Part shown: in pieces, positions 1 through 11,432 of the stretch
Layout: each line of letters starts with the position of its first letter
Position numbering within the stretch: the first letter of the stretch is position 1
Assembly (NCBI GenBank): GCA_000320545.1
Contig: ADNK01002618.1
Coordinates: 80,001-110,000, forward strand
Reading direction: 5' to 3'
Length of the DNA: 30,000 nt
DNA from: Bigelowiella natans CCMP2755
Taxonomy: Eukaryota > Cercozoa > Chlorarachniophyceae
Position numbers and translations under genes: made by a program
The notes under the pieces: generated by a model
Seen by the model: the letters and a program-made list of their open reading frames with translations, nothing else
Told to the model about the DNA's origin: nothing
Database searches by the model: none

Positions 1-223
1 GTGCTTGGTACATCATGGATGAACATCGCTTTGAACTCTCCACAAGATTCTGTTTCGTTGCGTTGAAAATCCTCGATGCTGTGTTTACGAAACAATATAA
101 GAAGAACAATCTTTGCTCGCTGCCATATTGGATGATGTCATACTCCGACGCACGCACACATACACTCATACGACCCACGCTAAAACAGCAGCGGCAAAAT
201 TAGTTCATAAGTGTGTATGTGTT

Positions 224-263
<40 letters not shown>

Positions 264-954
264 TGTGTGTTTTTTTTTTTTTTTTTTGGTGTTCTTACTC
301 CGTGAGCAAGCGTAGCACCGCGCCATTGCATTCCTACATTGAAGCCAACCATGCGCGCGCGCGCACACACACACTCTTCATCGAAGCAGCAGTAACAGCA
401 ATAAAACACCACCTCTCTTTGGCGACTGGACATCATATATTGCTTCACAGCTTCTACTCTCCGACTGCACTGGCGTCCTGTAGTACTCTAAGATGGTGTG
501 TGAAGAATGTTCCGAGCATCGATGCAGTGGCATAGGCATAGCAGTGCAAAAGTGGCAATTAGAAGTGCTTCTTATGATACCATTCCATCCACAGAAGCTA
601 TAGCTGTTCGCAAGACGAGAATACATTTGTCATCCAAGTGCCTAACATTTTACGTCTGCTTACATTTGATGATGCAGCACCGTATAAATCTTATCGCTAT
701 TATTGCTATCACCATTTTTTGGTGATAGGTTTTACCTCCAGACCATTCACTTATTTTTTTCAAAATCATGCACTTTCCTACTTGCTGCATCGCTTCTTTA
801 CACATTGAGACAAGTTGAGCAGCACGATTGCGGAATCATATGTCTTGAAAGGATCCTCTCTAACAAAAGCAACCCATGGAACATTAGACCTCCCTCGGCA
901 TGCCTCCCATCTAGCCCCACCCACAAACTCTCATAATCAAGAAGAATTTCTTAT
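1..954. other. Gene-less stretch with GT/T microsatellite
   Basis: No reading frame here looks like protein beyond simple-sequence translation. It holds a long GT tract followed by poly-T, a short GCGC/CACA alternating stretch near 351-373, and otherwise ordinary AT-leaning sequence. The open frames across 113-535 are produced by the repeat itself. I see no promoter or RNA gene I can name. Confidence 0.5.
229..287. repeat. (GT)n microsatellite followed by poly-T
   Basis: A nearly perfect GT dinucleotide run covers about 229-262. A short TCTGTGTGT transition leads into 18 consecutive T at about 270-287. Open frames read through it translate to VCVCVC or HTHTHT and should not be taken as genes. 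Confidence 0.95.
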
Positions 955-1417
955 ATGGGATCATTTATAAAGAGATACGCATCTTCCATGTTTCCATGTA
1001 TTACAGGTAATGTGTTCTGTTGCTGCACATTGACGGTTGATACGATGGGTCTTCACGTATCTCTCCGGTTCTTGAGCAGAAAAGGAGCGACAGACATTTC
1101 GGAACTTTCTCGCACGCAATATACTCCTTATCGCATTGGTTCGCACAGTCACTGCTCCCCCGTAAGCCTTTTCATGCAATTATGCATTTTGTTTTTCGTA
1201 GAAGTTGTGGGAGGTGTGGAGAAAGGGGAACAGAGAAAATGATGCAGGAACGCAATTGCGACCTTGGCCGTTGCAGAGAATACTTGGTCCAGTCAATGCG
1301 ACGACAAACACTACACGCAAGGTAAAAGCCATGAAGGAGGAGGAGGAGAAGGCTGGCAACGACATGGATACTTCAACGGAAATGGAGAGATGGGGTAGGG
1401 ACAAGGAGATTTCCTGA
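955..1417 (+). CDS. Possible two-exon small gene, unknown function
   Basis: Weak candidate. An ATG at 955 opens a frame that reaches a consensus-like donor (CCC|GTAAGC) at 1162. An acceptor after a T-rich run (TTTTTCGTAG) lies at 1200-1201. Joining 955-1161 to 1202-1417 keeps the frame and gives about 140 residues. The second part is polar and charged (KLWEVWRKGNREND, then an EEEEK stretch) and stops at 1415-1417. A further donor at 1322 (AAG|GTAAAA) could lead to more exons that I could not find. The proposed intron is only 40 nt. I recognise no domain. It could equally be fragments of a larger gene or chance open sequence. Confidence 0.28.
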
Positions 1418-2522
1418 TTTCCTGGATTTAGCAATCTACAAAATACCAAAGATAGAGGAATTGGCTTGATTTTATCCACTGCGACAATTATTTGAGAGAC
1501 GATTCAGGGGAAAACGACATGATTTCTTAAAGGTTTTTTTTACCACGCGACGCGCACGAGCACGCAAGCGACTGCTCCTCTCAAGAGAGCAATACATAGC
1601 AGAAAGGAAGCCCAAAAATCACCTAAAATAATCGCCACAGCAGAAACTGATGCCCGCCAAAAATGCAAATCTGGGCCGTACTGTTTCTCACAAAAGAGCT
1701 TGTCGCATAGGACGAATCATCATTGTTTCGCCACTGTGATAGAAGCACCTTAGAAAGACCGGCATTTTAGACCAATTTAGCAAAGAAACGTCCTACGATT
1801 CGGTACCTGTATCTTGGATGATAATACCAGAAGAGTACGATCGATTTTTGAATTTATCTTTAAATCGTCATTATTTTTCTAACTGCGGCAACATTGTTGT
1901 CATGTCGCAAAGTGTAAATTCAACGGAACGCACGAAAACTTGTTCGTTCGGGTAAAGAGCCCTCCTCTTGTGAGCAATGGCTTCATCCTTTCCCTATGCC
2001 ACACGGAAAATATTTGCTATAAGAGATTTTCGGAGAATGTAGTCTAAAAAATATCGTTAGCAAGTTAGGAGAAACAGGGTAAACAGCATGGGATTCGACT
2101 GTTTGTGCTTTAGTTTTATGCGACATCGAGTTGGAACAGTTCGATGCCTACGCCTGCATCCATTCACTCGATGCAGATTATATTGGCTAGATTTCTCTCG
2201 CATTAACATCCAATTTTACAGTCAAAGACACGAGAACACTTCGAACTTGCTATTTCCATCTCACTCTCCGTTACAATAAACTCTCCTGCAAAGGAAGAAA
2301 CTAAGTCGACAAAATAGAATCAATATGACATTCGTGGTAATTTAATATACCGTTGTTTCGTCGTTGTTGTTATGACTATATAGGTACCCTCAGACGTATT
2401 GGTAGTTTCCGACCACTACTTTCACTTCTTTGAGCGATAGCATCTCAAAAAAATTCGGGCGTTTGTTTACATCTTCGCTGCATATTTCTCGCTTCGATCC
2501 CTTCTTTGAGCTGCCAGCAATT
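1418..2522. other. Gene-less stretch, no recognised content
   Basis: Several polypyrimidine-AG acceptor-like sites occur (for example near 1770), but no exon chain keeps phase for long enough to call. I see no repeat, RNA gene or known motif. It probably contains 3' sequence of the weak upstream gene candidate and the promoter of the ankyrin gene. Confidence 0.4.
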
Positions 2523-4179
2523 ATGTTGATGGCCACAAGGACCTATATCCGACCGCCACCTCGTGTAATCGAATATGCCCTCTCTCTTGAGGGGGGGGTG
2601 GTAGACGATTTGTATCCGAAAAGCGCTGACAAGACACAGAAACGAGTGGTCTTTCAGCATGGACAGGACCCTATGCGACTTAAAGTCTTACGGAATATAG
2701 AGGTGGCCCTGTTCTCTGACTGTGAGAGTGAGTGAGTAAGAAAGCGAATGAATGCGTTTGCCGCTTTGAAGGAAGAAGGCCGAGCGTTTATTGAGATTTG
2801 GCACGCACACCTCACCTACATCTATTTTAGGATGTAATAAAAGGAATCGATTACGAGACGATTCGAAGAGCTCTGCAAGCTGCGGATACTTCTCTACTAC
2901 AGCAGCTCTCTGCAGCACTTCTCGGTGGTTACTGCCTCCTTCTTCCATGCAATTAAGCAATAGCTTTTATGCTTGACAATGTTTCTCGTTCACCCTTCTT
3001 CCCTGAATATGAGAGAAGAGAGGCGAAGAAGGGGGTGGGGTAACGCATTATTCGCACGGCATTATTCGACTAGAAAGTGTAAATTATGATTATCATGTTT
3101 GTGTTGCGCAAAGACGATGGAGAGACATATCTGACGACTGCTGTGAATGAAGGGGATATGGTAATCGTGAAACTGCTGCTGCTGCTGCTGTGCTAGAGAA
3201 TAGGGACATTAACCATTCATAATGGCACCTGTCCAACAAATGACTGCTGGCTCTTTGCCATAAAGAAATAAGAGCTTTGATTGACAGGAATAACCATCGA
3301 ATCCATAGCATCCGTAATAGTCATCCAACAAATGACTGATATCTACTACTGCCTACTCAGGAAAAAGTAGCAATACTGAGTGACTTTCTCGACGTTTGCT
3401 CTTCAAACTGCGCAGGAGAAACTCCAGTTTATAAGGTGAGGGGAGGCGGCACAGACAACACCTTTCGTTTTAACTTCCCGCCCTTCCTCTTGCTGCGACA
3501 TTGACAGCTTCTTCCTTAGGCCTGTCTTAGAAATGACTGGGATTTGGTTACGTATCTTACTAAGCAAGCTCCAAAGGCACTGAACGCAAAGTGCCTCTTG
3601 GGTTTCACACCGTTGATGGAGGCTGCTCATTCCGGTGATAATGAGAGATTAATGACGCAGCTAAAATATTGCTGTGAGGGAGGAGGGGGGGGCGCACGGT
3701 GCAACCAAAATGGTTCCGCAGAGTTTCACTGGATGCAAGCGCAGTAGGTGTATGTAGCAGCACAGCAATGAACGATGGGATGATGATGATGATGGTGATG
3801 ATGATGGTGATGATGATGATTTGGGGTACAACTGCCTGTGAAAAGGATGAGGCGTCATCGAACCATCGGTTGTTGTAGCAGAGTGGCAGTGTAAATTACC
3901 CTCATTGCGTTCGTGTGTTGTGTGCGTTGTGTTGGTCTAGGACGCGAGGATGCGGTGGATATAATGTTAAGACATGGTGCGATGACGCATATAGCGGACC
4001 ATCACAGTAAAACTGCTTTCTCATGGGCCGGTAATGACTAAAAGATAGCATAATCAAGGGCAGGAGGAGATAGCTCTCGATATTCTCTAGAATTATCATT
4101 ACTGTTAGTTTATTCATCGTCATAGAAAGCTCCAAGTATAATGACATCGCACACACACACACACACACATATTTATATA

Positions 4180-4246
<67 letters not shown>

Positions 4247-5182
4247 TGTGTATTTTGTGTATGTCGTACTGCTTCTTATCCGACACAGCTTCAGAGGCGT
4301 ACGATAAGACGCTCGCAAGGCTGATAGAAGGGAGCTGCAGTCAATTTGCTGGTGAGGGGCTGACACGTCATTGGATCGCCATTATGGACTTCGAGGAGGA
4401 GCTCTCTCGACACGACAGCAGCAACCGTAGCAGAGGGTAGTAGCTAGGCCTCCTCCTCCTCCTCCTCCTCCTCCTCCTCCTCCTGTCCACTAATTACAGC
4501 AGCGAATGACGTAGTCGTTCGATTGGATGAGTGCATGGATGATTGAATGAAGGAATGCATGAATGAATATATGATTGAGGGAGGCGTGGATGGATACAAG
4601 TGAATGTATCGATAAATCGATGATGCGCGAGAATGCAGCAAGAAACACACTAACAGCATACCCCTCTCTACAACATGACCAACGTACACAGCCCCCTCCC
4701 CCGGATATGGCCGGAGCTTCGCGAGTCCAAGGTCATCCCATCCCCTCCCGGCGATGTCATGATTCCGTTCAATGAATTTCCAAGGCTGGTGGGCGCGTTA
4801 GAGAGAGGGGTCCACACTCTCCGGGGGAACCGCAAAGCCGCCCTATCGAAGGCCTTCCAAGAATCAAATGTGCCTCGGGGACTCTCCTGCACCGCACTCT
4901 TCTCCGTCATTGCTGAGTGAGTAAAGTCTTGCAACGACAAGAGATAATGGATGTATGTGGATGTGTAGTTTTTGGGTTGGGAGGTCTGGAGAGGCGGTTG
5001 GTAAATCAAGTTGTCGGTTAGTATGCTACATATAAATAATAAGGAGGGCCGATGAGAATCTCTTCTTTATTTACATTCCACCTTCTCATGTTATCTTCAG
5101 ATATTTGTGTCCAAGCCTAGCAATCTCCACGCTGTATGTACCGGTGAAACTGGCAGGATCGAAGAGCAGCGTCTGTCTATGA
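2523..5182 (+). CDS. Ankyrin-repeat protein, ten exons
   Basis: The inferred exons are 2523-2702, 2831-2924, 3114-3160, 3361-3435, 3520-3634, 3941-4030, 4289-4351, 4500-4530, 4692-4916 and 5101-5182. They total 1002 nt (333 residues), and phases agree at every junction. About residues 107-238 form four consecutive ankyrin units of 33-34 residues, starting DGETYLTTAVNEGD, GETPVYKACLRNDWDLV, GFTPLMEAAHSGREDAV and KTAFSWAASEAYDKT. The third unit only appears once the donor after TCCG (3634) is joined to 3941, which strongly supports the splicing. Ankyrin repeats bind proteins, and no catalytic domain is visible. The C-terminal ~100 residues (IWPELRESKVIPSPPGDVMIPF and onward) are unrecognised. 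Introns carry CTG, GAT, CA/AT and TCC repeats, and the TCC tract serves as the pyrimidine tract of exon 8. The first exon and its ATG are the least certain parts. Confidence 0.86.
3173..3190. repeat. (CTG)6 microsatellite in intron
   Basis: Six CTG units lie just inside the third intron of the ankyrin gene, downstream of the donor at 3161. If the intron were retained they would read as poly-leucine and then stop. Confidence 0.9.
3780..3821. repeat. (GAT)n microsatellite in intron
   Basis: An imperfect GAT/GGT trinucleotide run within the intron that splits the third ankyrin repeat (3635-3940). Confidence 0.9.
4149..4243. repeat. (CA)n and long (AT)n microsatellite in intron
   Basis: A CA run (about 4149-4169) is followed by an AT run of roughly 60 nt (about 4182-4243), inside the ankyrin-gene intron 4031-4288. 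It is self-complementary and could form a hairpin in the pre-mRNA. Confidence 0.95.
4449..4484. repeat. (TCC)n tract serving as pyrimidine tract
   Basis: About twelve TCC units end 16 nt upstream of the acceptor TTACAG at 4494-4499 of the 31-nt ankyrin-gene exon 8. Its position and composition make it the likely polypyrimidine tract of that acceptor. Confidence 0.85.
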
Positions 5183-6566
5183 TGATGCGTCATTGAGTTG
5201 AGTAGTCATCATCACCATCACCATCGTCGTCGTTAGATGGGTAGATATATCGACAGGAAAAATAGTAGTGATAGCAGTAGTAGCGGCAGTCTGTAAAAAT
5301 TGTATAGTTGGAGGAAATAGTTACTAGTAGTTATGTCTATAGAATGCGTATCGGCCTGAAGCCAAAGGCTGATGGTGCGCTCTGAAACGGGCGTTGTCGG
5401 TATTCTTATTCTCACGAGCAAAACACTGAAAGAAAAAGTAGGTAAATCGAAGTGCCCGGCCGTGGTAGGCTCTATATGAATAAAAAATAGTGAAAACAAC
5501 AGTACAGCATCTTTGAGCGGTACCATTCCTTGTACATAAATCGTATGCACTGCCGAAGCCAAGAACTTATAAGAGGCGCGATGTTCAAAACAGCTACATC
5601 ATGGATTGTCTAGAAAGCCTGGCTGGTTGTGCAACTAGCAATTTATTCTTATCCTTGCGTTCACATTGACATGCCTAATGCCTCTACATGGAGGCCTAGG
5701 GCAGTTATTAGGGAAACTGTGCAGTGCATTTTGGCATCTGTCTATCTCCCTTCACAGTTATGCGTCTCCTGAAATGTGAGACGGATGTAATCGTGAAAAC
5801 ATGAACCCAACCATCATGCATTTGACTTGCGTTCTCACTGTATTGAAGTGATTAAATCTTTTCAATAGTATAAGAATATATATCTCTACATCGCATCACA
5901 CAGTGCTAATGCATGGGACAAACAACCAGTACGTCTACTACGTCTACCACTATCACGCTGCCCCGCATGGCCACACACATCAGCAACACAATTAATATAT
6001 AGCTAGATAGGTGCGTGCTAATAAATAAGTGCACCGCGCACGCGCAGTTGCACACATCTCTAGATCTCTAGATCTAGACACAATAATAAACACGTGTAGT
6101 GAATGTCGATTCACATAGTAGTCCCGATCGACATGCCATGGCGGAATGAGTTGAATGCGTGAAATGACCAAAATATTCTCAGTATTCAAAGCGAAATGTG
6201 GCATCTTGCTTCACATGGTGCGATGCGCATCGGCAGCGCAGACTCATGTCTTATAGTCTAGATGTGCCCAGATGCTCACAGCTAGCACTAGAGCATCCAA
6301 TATGATCATGCAAAACAAGAACGCACCACATCCTGTCGCTGGAAATGCAGTGCACAGTCACTAGTATACATGCATCGTATAATTTTCGTGGGTTCATATG
6401 GTAATCATATTATGAAAATTTACAGCTCCTATCAATGTGTACGACATGCATATGTGCACACAAATGTAATACGTGTACAAATGAGCTCGTAGACATATTC
6501 AGTGCAGGGATTGACACATTAATTCATCGGCGGATTGATCTAGGCATGTCAATAGGTCCAACCTTT
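5183..6566. other. Intergenic region, CTAG-rich; possible small minus-strand exons
   Basis: No firm gene. On the minus strand a frame near 5560-5520 ends in a possible donor (GGAATG|GTACCG). An acceptor (TTTCTTTCAG) near 5430 is followed by about 33 codons and a stop, so a small spliced gene is possible, but I recognise no family. From about 5990 to 6310 the sequence is rich in CTAG-containing words (AGATCTAGA, TCTAGATGTG, CTAGCACTAG) and short palindromes. The 3' end of lumazine synthase lies at 6567. Confidence 0.4.
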
Positions 6567-7627
<1,061 letters not shown>

Positions 7628-8862
7628 GGGTTGTTGTGGTTGTTGTTAGACTAATACCGAGGTGAGAGGACGACAGGCAACACACGGCAACAACAAATTA
7701 AAAATAAATTTCATTACATGTTTTCTCGATTAATTCATCACAGTTTTTGGTTGCTAATTGGGATGCGACCTCATCCTCTGCTTCAGCCCATCACATTGGT
7801 GCTCTCCGTCGTCTTGCAACGTTTTTGGAAACGTGGTTTTTGTTCATCGTCTTTGTCAAAACTCTCTTTCTTGATGGAACGTCGAACGAACACAAATCTT
7901 GAACCTTGAGTGCACACTGTGCACACGCGGTGTCCGTGGCTGAGTCTCAAGTTTGGCCGCAAACTGATCTCGGGTTCAGTTGAGTGCGCGCGTGTCCAGA
8001 CGTGCGTCCTTCTGACGTGCATGCACCGTCCACGTGCGCTGTTGACATCGGCCCTCGCTCCTGTTGGGGCTTGTGTGGACGCCCGACCCTGTTGAACAAG
8101 CTCATTTGCACTGGTGTTCAACACCAATGCCCTTCAATCGCATCACTTTTCACGTGCACGAAAACCTGTGCAGGAGACGAGTTGTGGGAGCTGACCGTTC
8201 GTGGCGTGTGCACGTGCGCGTGGGCTTGCTAGCTTGATCCCAACTGCAGCCACAAACACGCTCCGCACGTGCACCACACTCACACGCGCTGCTGCCCCTT
8301 TTGCAGTGTCTGTCCTGCTGACCACGTGCGGTGCTTGCTGTCACTTCCAGACTTTTCGTGACAGCAACTTTGAACGAACCATCTGTACCTTTCAGCGGTC
8401 GCAAAGCTAGCAAGAGGGCTTGGGCACTCACTAGCTCAATTGAACACTCTCTGTGCGATCATGTGCTAGTGTGGCACCCGCATCACAAACGATCGACGTG
8501 CGCGCACGCAACACAAGGTTCAAGACCAAAGGCTCAGCAGAGACGAGACCACCGCACAATCATCCCAGCATGGACCGCGAGGGAAAAGCACGTCAGCGAA
8601 CAGCACCAATTGCAATGAATGGCTCTCCATCGCTCCAGCGCTAGGCGACGCTAGCAGCATGGTAGTGGTGGATGCGAGTGCACTTCCTTCACCATGCAAA
8701 AATGAACCAGTCGTGCTCATGTAGCTGGTCCATCATCTAATGGTCTACAAGGTGTCCGATATGTAACAACATGCACGTACATCAACCACTCATTTCACTG
8801 CACAAGATACTTCATGCTTGTTAATGTGCACGAAGATGATGAAGGCATGGACGCCTTCAGAG
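7628..8862. other. CACGTG/GTGCAC-rich region without a convincing gene
   Basis: Several overlapping frames of 60-115 codons are open on both strands, but none shows family features, and they reflect higher GC content. The region is crowded with ACGTGC and GTGCAC words, including several perfect CACGTG hexamers (around 8040, 8150, 8210, 8266 and 8320). These could be E-box/G-box type sites or the remains of a dispersed repeat. I cannot assign a function. Confidence 0.4.
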
Positions 8863-9293
8863 CTATGATTCCGCACCACCATGATTACAATGACTATGAC
8901 TCTCATTTCCTTTCTCTGTAGTCTTGTGCACGTGCGAGCAACCCGCGTGGTCTTCGTGAGAGTGTGAATCACCGATTCTACACTTCACACGACCGCAGTG
9001 AGGATTTGGCCTGCATTGGATGATGAGTAGGTGACTGCATATGGTAAAAATGAAATGATGATGGTGGAATACCTGCTTTCGATCTTTCCGGTTAGCTTTT
9101 CGACCCAATGTTCAACTCCGCTTAATACAACCTCCATTTCTTCGCTGCTACGTTGCTTAACTGTCTCCACCTGCTCGAAATGCCAGACGGACGGATAAAA
9201 CTTTAAGAGCAAGGTGACAAGGTCGAGCATGAAGTCGTTGCGCACTTTTATGCATAAAATACTTGGGAATTCTCTTAGTTTTGTAAAGTCCAT
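8863..9293 (-). CDS. Small protein with His/Cys-rich C-terminal tail
   Basis: Exons 9293-9073 and 9010-8863 join in phase (donor CAG|GTATTC, acceptor CAATGCAG) to give 369 nt, 122 residues. The N-terminal ~70 residues look like an ordinary helical globular segment (KVRNDFMLDLVTLLLKFYPS, then EEMEVVLSGVEHWVEKLTG). The last ~50 residues hold nine His and four Cys in patterns such as HSHEDHAGC, SHVH and HSHCNH, which suggests Zn, Ni or Cu binding. I recognise no family. It starts only 53 nt after the stop of the upstream thioredoxin-like gene on the same strand. I looked for an in-phase splice joining the two and found none, so I treat them as separate genes. The true start may lie further upstream. 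Confidence 0.5.
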
Positions 9294-9346
9294 ATTTTCT
9301 TTTACTTTTTCCCGCAGCCAAATTTAAAAAGAACCCATTAAAAATG

Positions 9347-9687
9347 TTAGGTCCAAGTTTTTCTTTTAGATACCATCATCAACGCCGTGTTCCAGAAGCA
9401 TGCGAGCGTAGGGAAGGAGGTTATGTATGCCATGCTGATGATAAACACGACGACGAGAATTATCATCATAGCAAATACTTGCTTGTTCTACTCCATCTTC
9501 TTCATCATCGTTATTATCACCACCACCACCACTATAATAATAATAATCCTACCTTAGGGGAATCGCCTCTATGTTCGTTTTTACGCATATGAGCTCGAGC
9601 ACATCTAGCCTGGGGGCACAAAGTACCACTCATACATGTACGTACTACTTTTATGCATGAATAAAATACACACATCGTTTGTGGTGT

Positions 9688-9727
<40 letters not shown>

Positions 9728-10144
9728 TACTTAGGGCTCTTCTTCCGCAAAAGCTCCTGCACCGCTTGCGAAAGTGTGCTATCGTCGTGGAAGAGCTAAA
9801 TGTGAAGAAGTCATAAGTATCAAAACACATCTCGATGCAGTGTAATTTGGCAGCAGACTATGAAGGCATCACGTCCATCAGTGTTATTTTTGAAACTCAA
9901 AATTTAATATTAAATTCATTGATATAGGCGTGATTGCCAAAATTTGTTTTCGCTTTTAGCCTCCAACACCTTCCCTCTTTATTATAGGGGGGGGGAGGGG
10001 GGGAAGAAGAGTGCCCTTGCATACCACGAGCCGTGCACCAGGAGAACGAACTGCCTTCATGGCCGCATCAAGATCTAAATCCTACATAGATGAAAAGAAA
10101 GGAGATAGGGAGAGAAAGAGAGATAGGGAGAGAAAGACAGACAG

Positions 10145-10202
<58 letters not shown>

Positions 10203-10768
10203 GAAGATAGCTGAGCTATATCCGAAAAGTGATATTAATTTTCTGCAACTCCCCGTTTCCCTCCCTCCCCCACTTTTCATTCATATCCGTTTAATCTCCT
10301 ACTGAACTAAAAACCTTATATTTTTGTAGTTTTTCCTCTTTAGCTTCTTCTACCGCCTCTGCAACCTGTGATAGTTGCTATAAGAGAGGTACAGGCAGCA
10401 GCAGCTAAATTGAGAAACGGTTACCTCCTGCTTTATTTGGGTCTTCCTCTGTTGCGCTAATTTTGCGAGAATTTCGTCATCGTCGTCGAGACCGGAGAGC
10501 TCAGAGGAATCACTTGCATCATCCTGTAAATCGCGCGAAGCAACAAGCTCCATCATTTTCCCGAATTATTTCCCCCTTCGTTATCCCAACCCTTAACATT
10601 TTGTCAGCCTCGCTTTCCCTTTCCCTCCAGTTGGCATACCTTGCCAGAATTGAGATCGATTCGCCTCTTAAATTTGTGCATGAATTCCCCATTAAACAAG
10701 GCATCCGACTCGGCGTTCTTCTTTCGGACAGCTGCAAATTTACGCTCCTGGGCCTCGCAATCGCACAT
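9347..10768 (-). CDS. Thioredoxin-fold protein, TXNDC9/phosducin-like
   Basis: Exons in transcript order are 10768-10640, 10523-10425, 10081-10025, 9795-9731, 9609-9553 and 9434-9347. They total 495 nt, 164 residues, all phases agreeing. An acidic/coiled N-terminal half (SGLDDDDEILAKLAQQRKTQIKQE at about 53-76) precedes a thioredoxin-like segment: ARLVLFHDDST, then LDVLELICVKTNIEAIPL, then ITSFPTLACFWN with the cis-proline. The usual CxxC redox site is absent. The layout resembles TXNDC9/PLP-type co-chaperones, which assist tubulin and CCT folding, but the domain ends early and identity is not strong. An upstream in-phase exon near 11017-11060 (NWKHKRRQSS) could extend the N-terminus past the ATG chosen here. 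Introns contain the GT repeat at 9694 and the GA repeat at 10159. Confidence 0.6.
9694..9726. repeat. (GT)n microsatellite in intron
   Basis: A GT run on the plus strand, CA in the transcript, immediately after the donor of the fourth intron of the thioredoxin-like gene. Translations through it read HTHTHT. Confidence 0.95.
10109..10200. repeat. (CA)n-(GA)n compound microsatellite in intron
   Basis: GAGAGAAAG-type imperfect units (10109-10140) run into a short CA run and then a long GA run (about 10159-10196). In the minus-strand transcript this is a TC-rich tract upstream of the acceptor at 10082, in the second intron of the thioredoxin-like gene. Confidence 0.95.
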
Positions 10769-11169
10769 GATGAAGTGCTTATTTTGATTTATAGCAGGAT
10801 AGACAACCTGAACCGATGCTATCATCGCAGACAGAGAAAACTTAAACAAGTAAAAATATGTGGAAATGTTTGCTGAAAAGGGTTTGGAGGGGGGGGGGTG
10901 GGGATGAGGATTACGAGAGAATTATTTTTGGATATTAGATTGTGAAATAGTTCATGTAATTCGGAAGGATGGAATTGAATGAATAGCCTATGCTCTGCCC
11001 ATGGTCGAAGGCCCACCTGCGTTTCAATGGAGCTCTGTCTTCGCTTGTGCTTCCAATTTAGAAGATTCTCATTAGATAAAATATAAAGCCAAAAATATCG
11101 TAGTCAATATTTCAATGATCAATTAGTCTATTGATTCAAAAAGATTTACTTGAGTATTTCCTGATTTCC

Positions 11170-11337
11170 ATGCATTCATTCCTTTTCCGTTTAGAATTTC
11201 TTATTTTTCCTGGTCCAAAGACACAAGATGAGTACGATGCGACGAAGTCTTTCTTGACATCTGTTGCAGGATGTTCTTATGACGAAATATTTCCGAAATG
11301 GGGATATCACCCACATGATTGCGCAGTTTTCTTCTAA
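11170..11337 (+). CDS. Unplaced 55-codon open frame between genes
   Basis: A frame from the ATG at 11170 encodes a fairly protein-like sequence (FPGPKTQDEYDATKSFL, then GCSYDEIFPKWGYHPHD) and stops at 11335-11337. A good acceptor (CCTTTTCCGTTTAG) sits at about 11186-11193, so it may be a terminal exon. However, I find no upstream exons, because the adjacent sequence belongs to the minus-strand thioredoxin-like gene. It may be a short gene, a 5' exon related to the GPATCH3-like gene, or chance. Confidence 0.2.
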   Translation: MHSFLFRLEFLIFPGPKTQDEYDATKSFLTSVAGCSYDEIFPKWGYHPHDCAVFF

Positions 11338-11432
11338 ATTGTTTTCTTTAATTAAAAATAATATATTAGTAATATTACCAAATATTTCGTCCCAATTTGC
11401 GAAGAATAGACGAAATGCGATAGTCCCAGCCA

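Noticed and set aside
3902-4366. 154-codon minus-strand frame
   Set aside because: Its length comes from translation of the AT and CA microsatellites (IYIYIY, VCVCV), and it lies antisense to real ankyrin exons.
5233-5562. 109-codon minus-strand frame
   Set aside because: No ATG at its start and a leucine-rich C-terminal part made from AT/TAG-poor repeats. Possible short exons inside it are mentioned in the intergenic entry only.
8091-8133. GTTGAAC/GTTCAAC inverted repeat as a hairpin or element end
   Set aside because: Arms of only 7-8 nt with a long loop, easily expected by chance in this composition.
7783-8720. Several overlapping 60-115 codon frames on both strands
   Set aside because: They overlap each other in nearly all frames, as expected from a GC-richer stretch with few stops. 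None shows motifs or splice support.
10463-10876. 137-codon plus-strand frame
   Set aside because: It is antisense to two exons of the thioredoxin-like gene and begins at a non-convincing start. The minus-strand exons join in phase.
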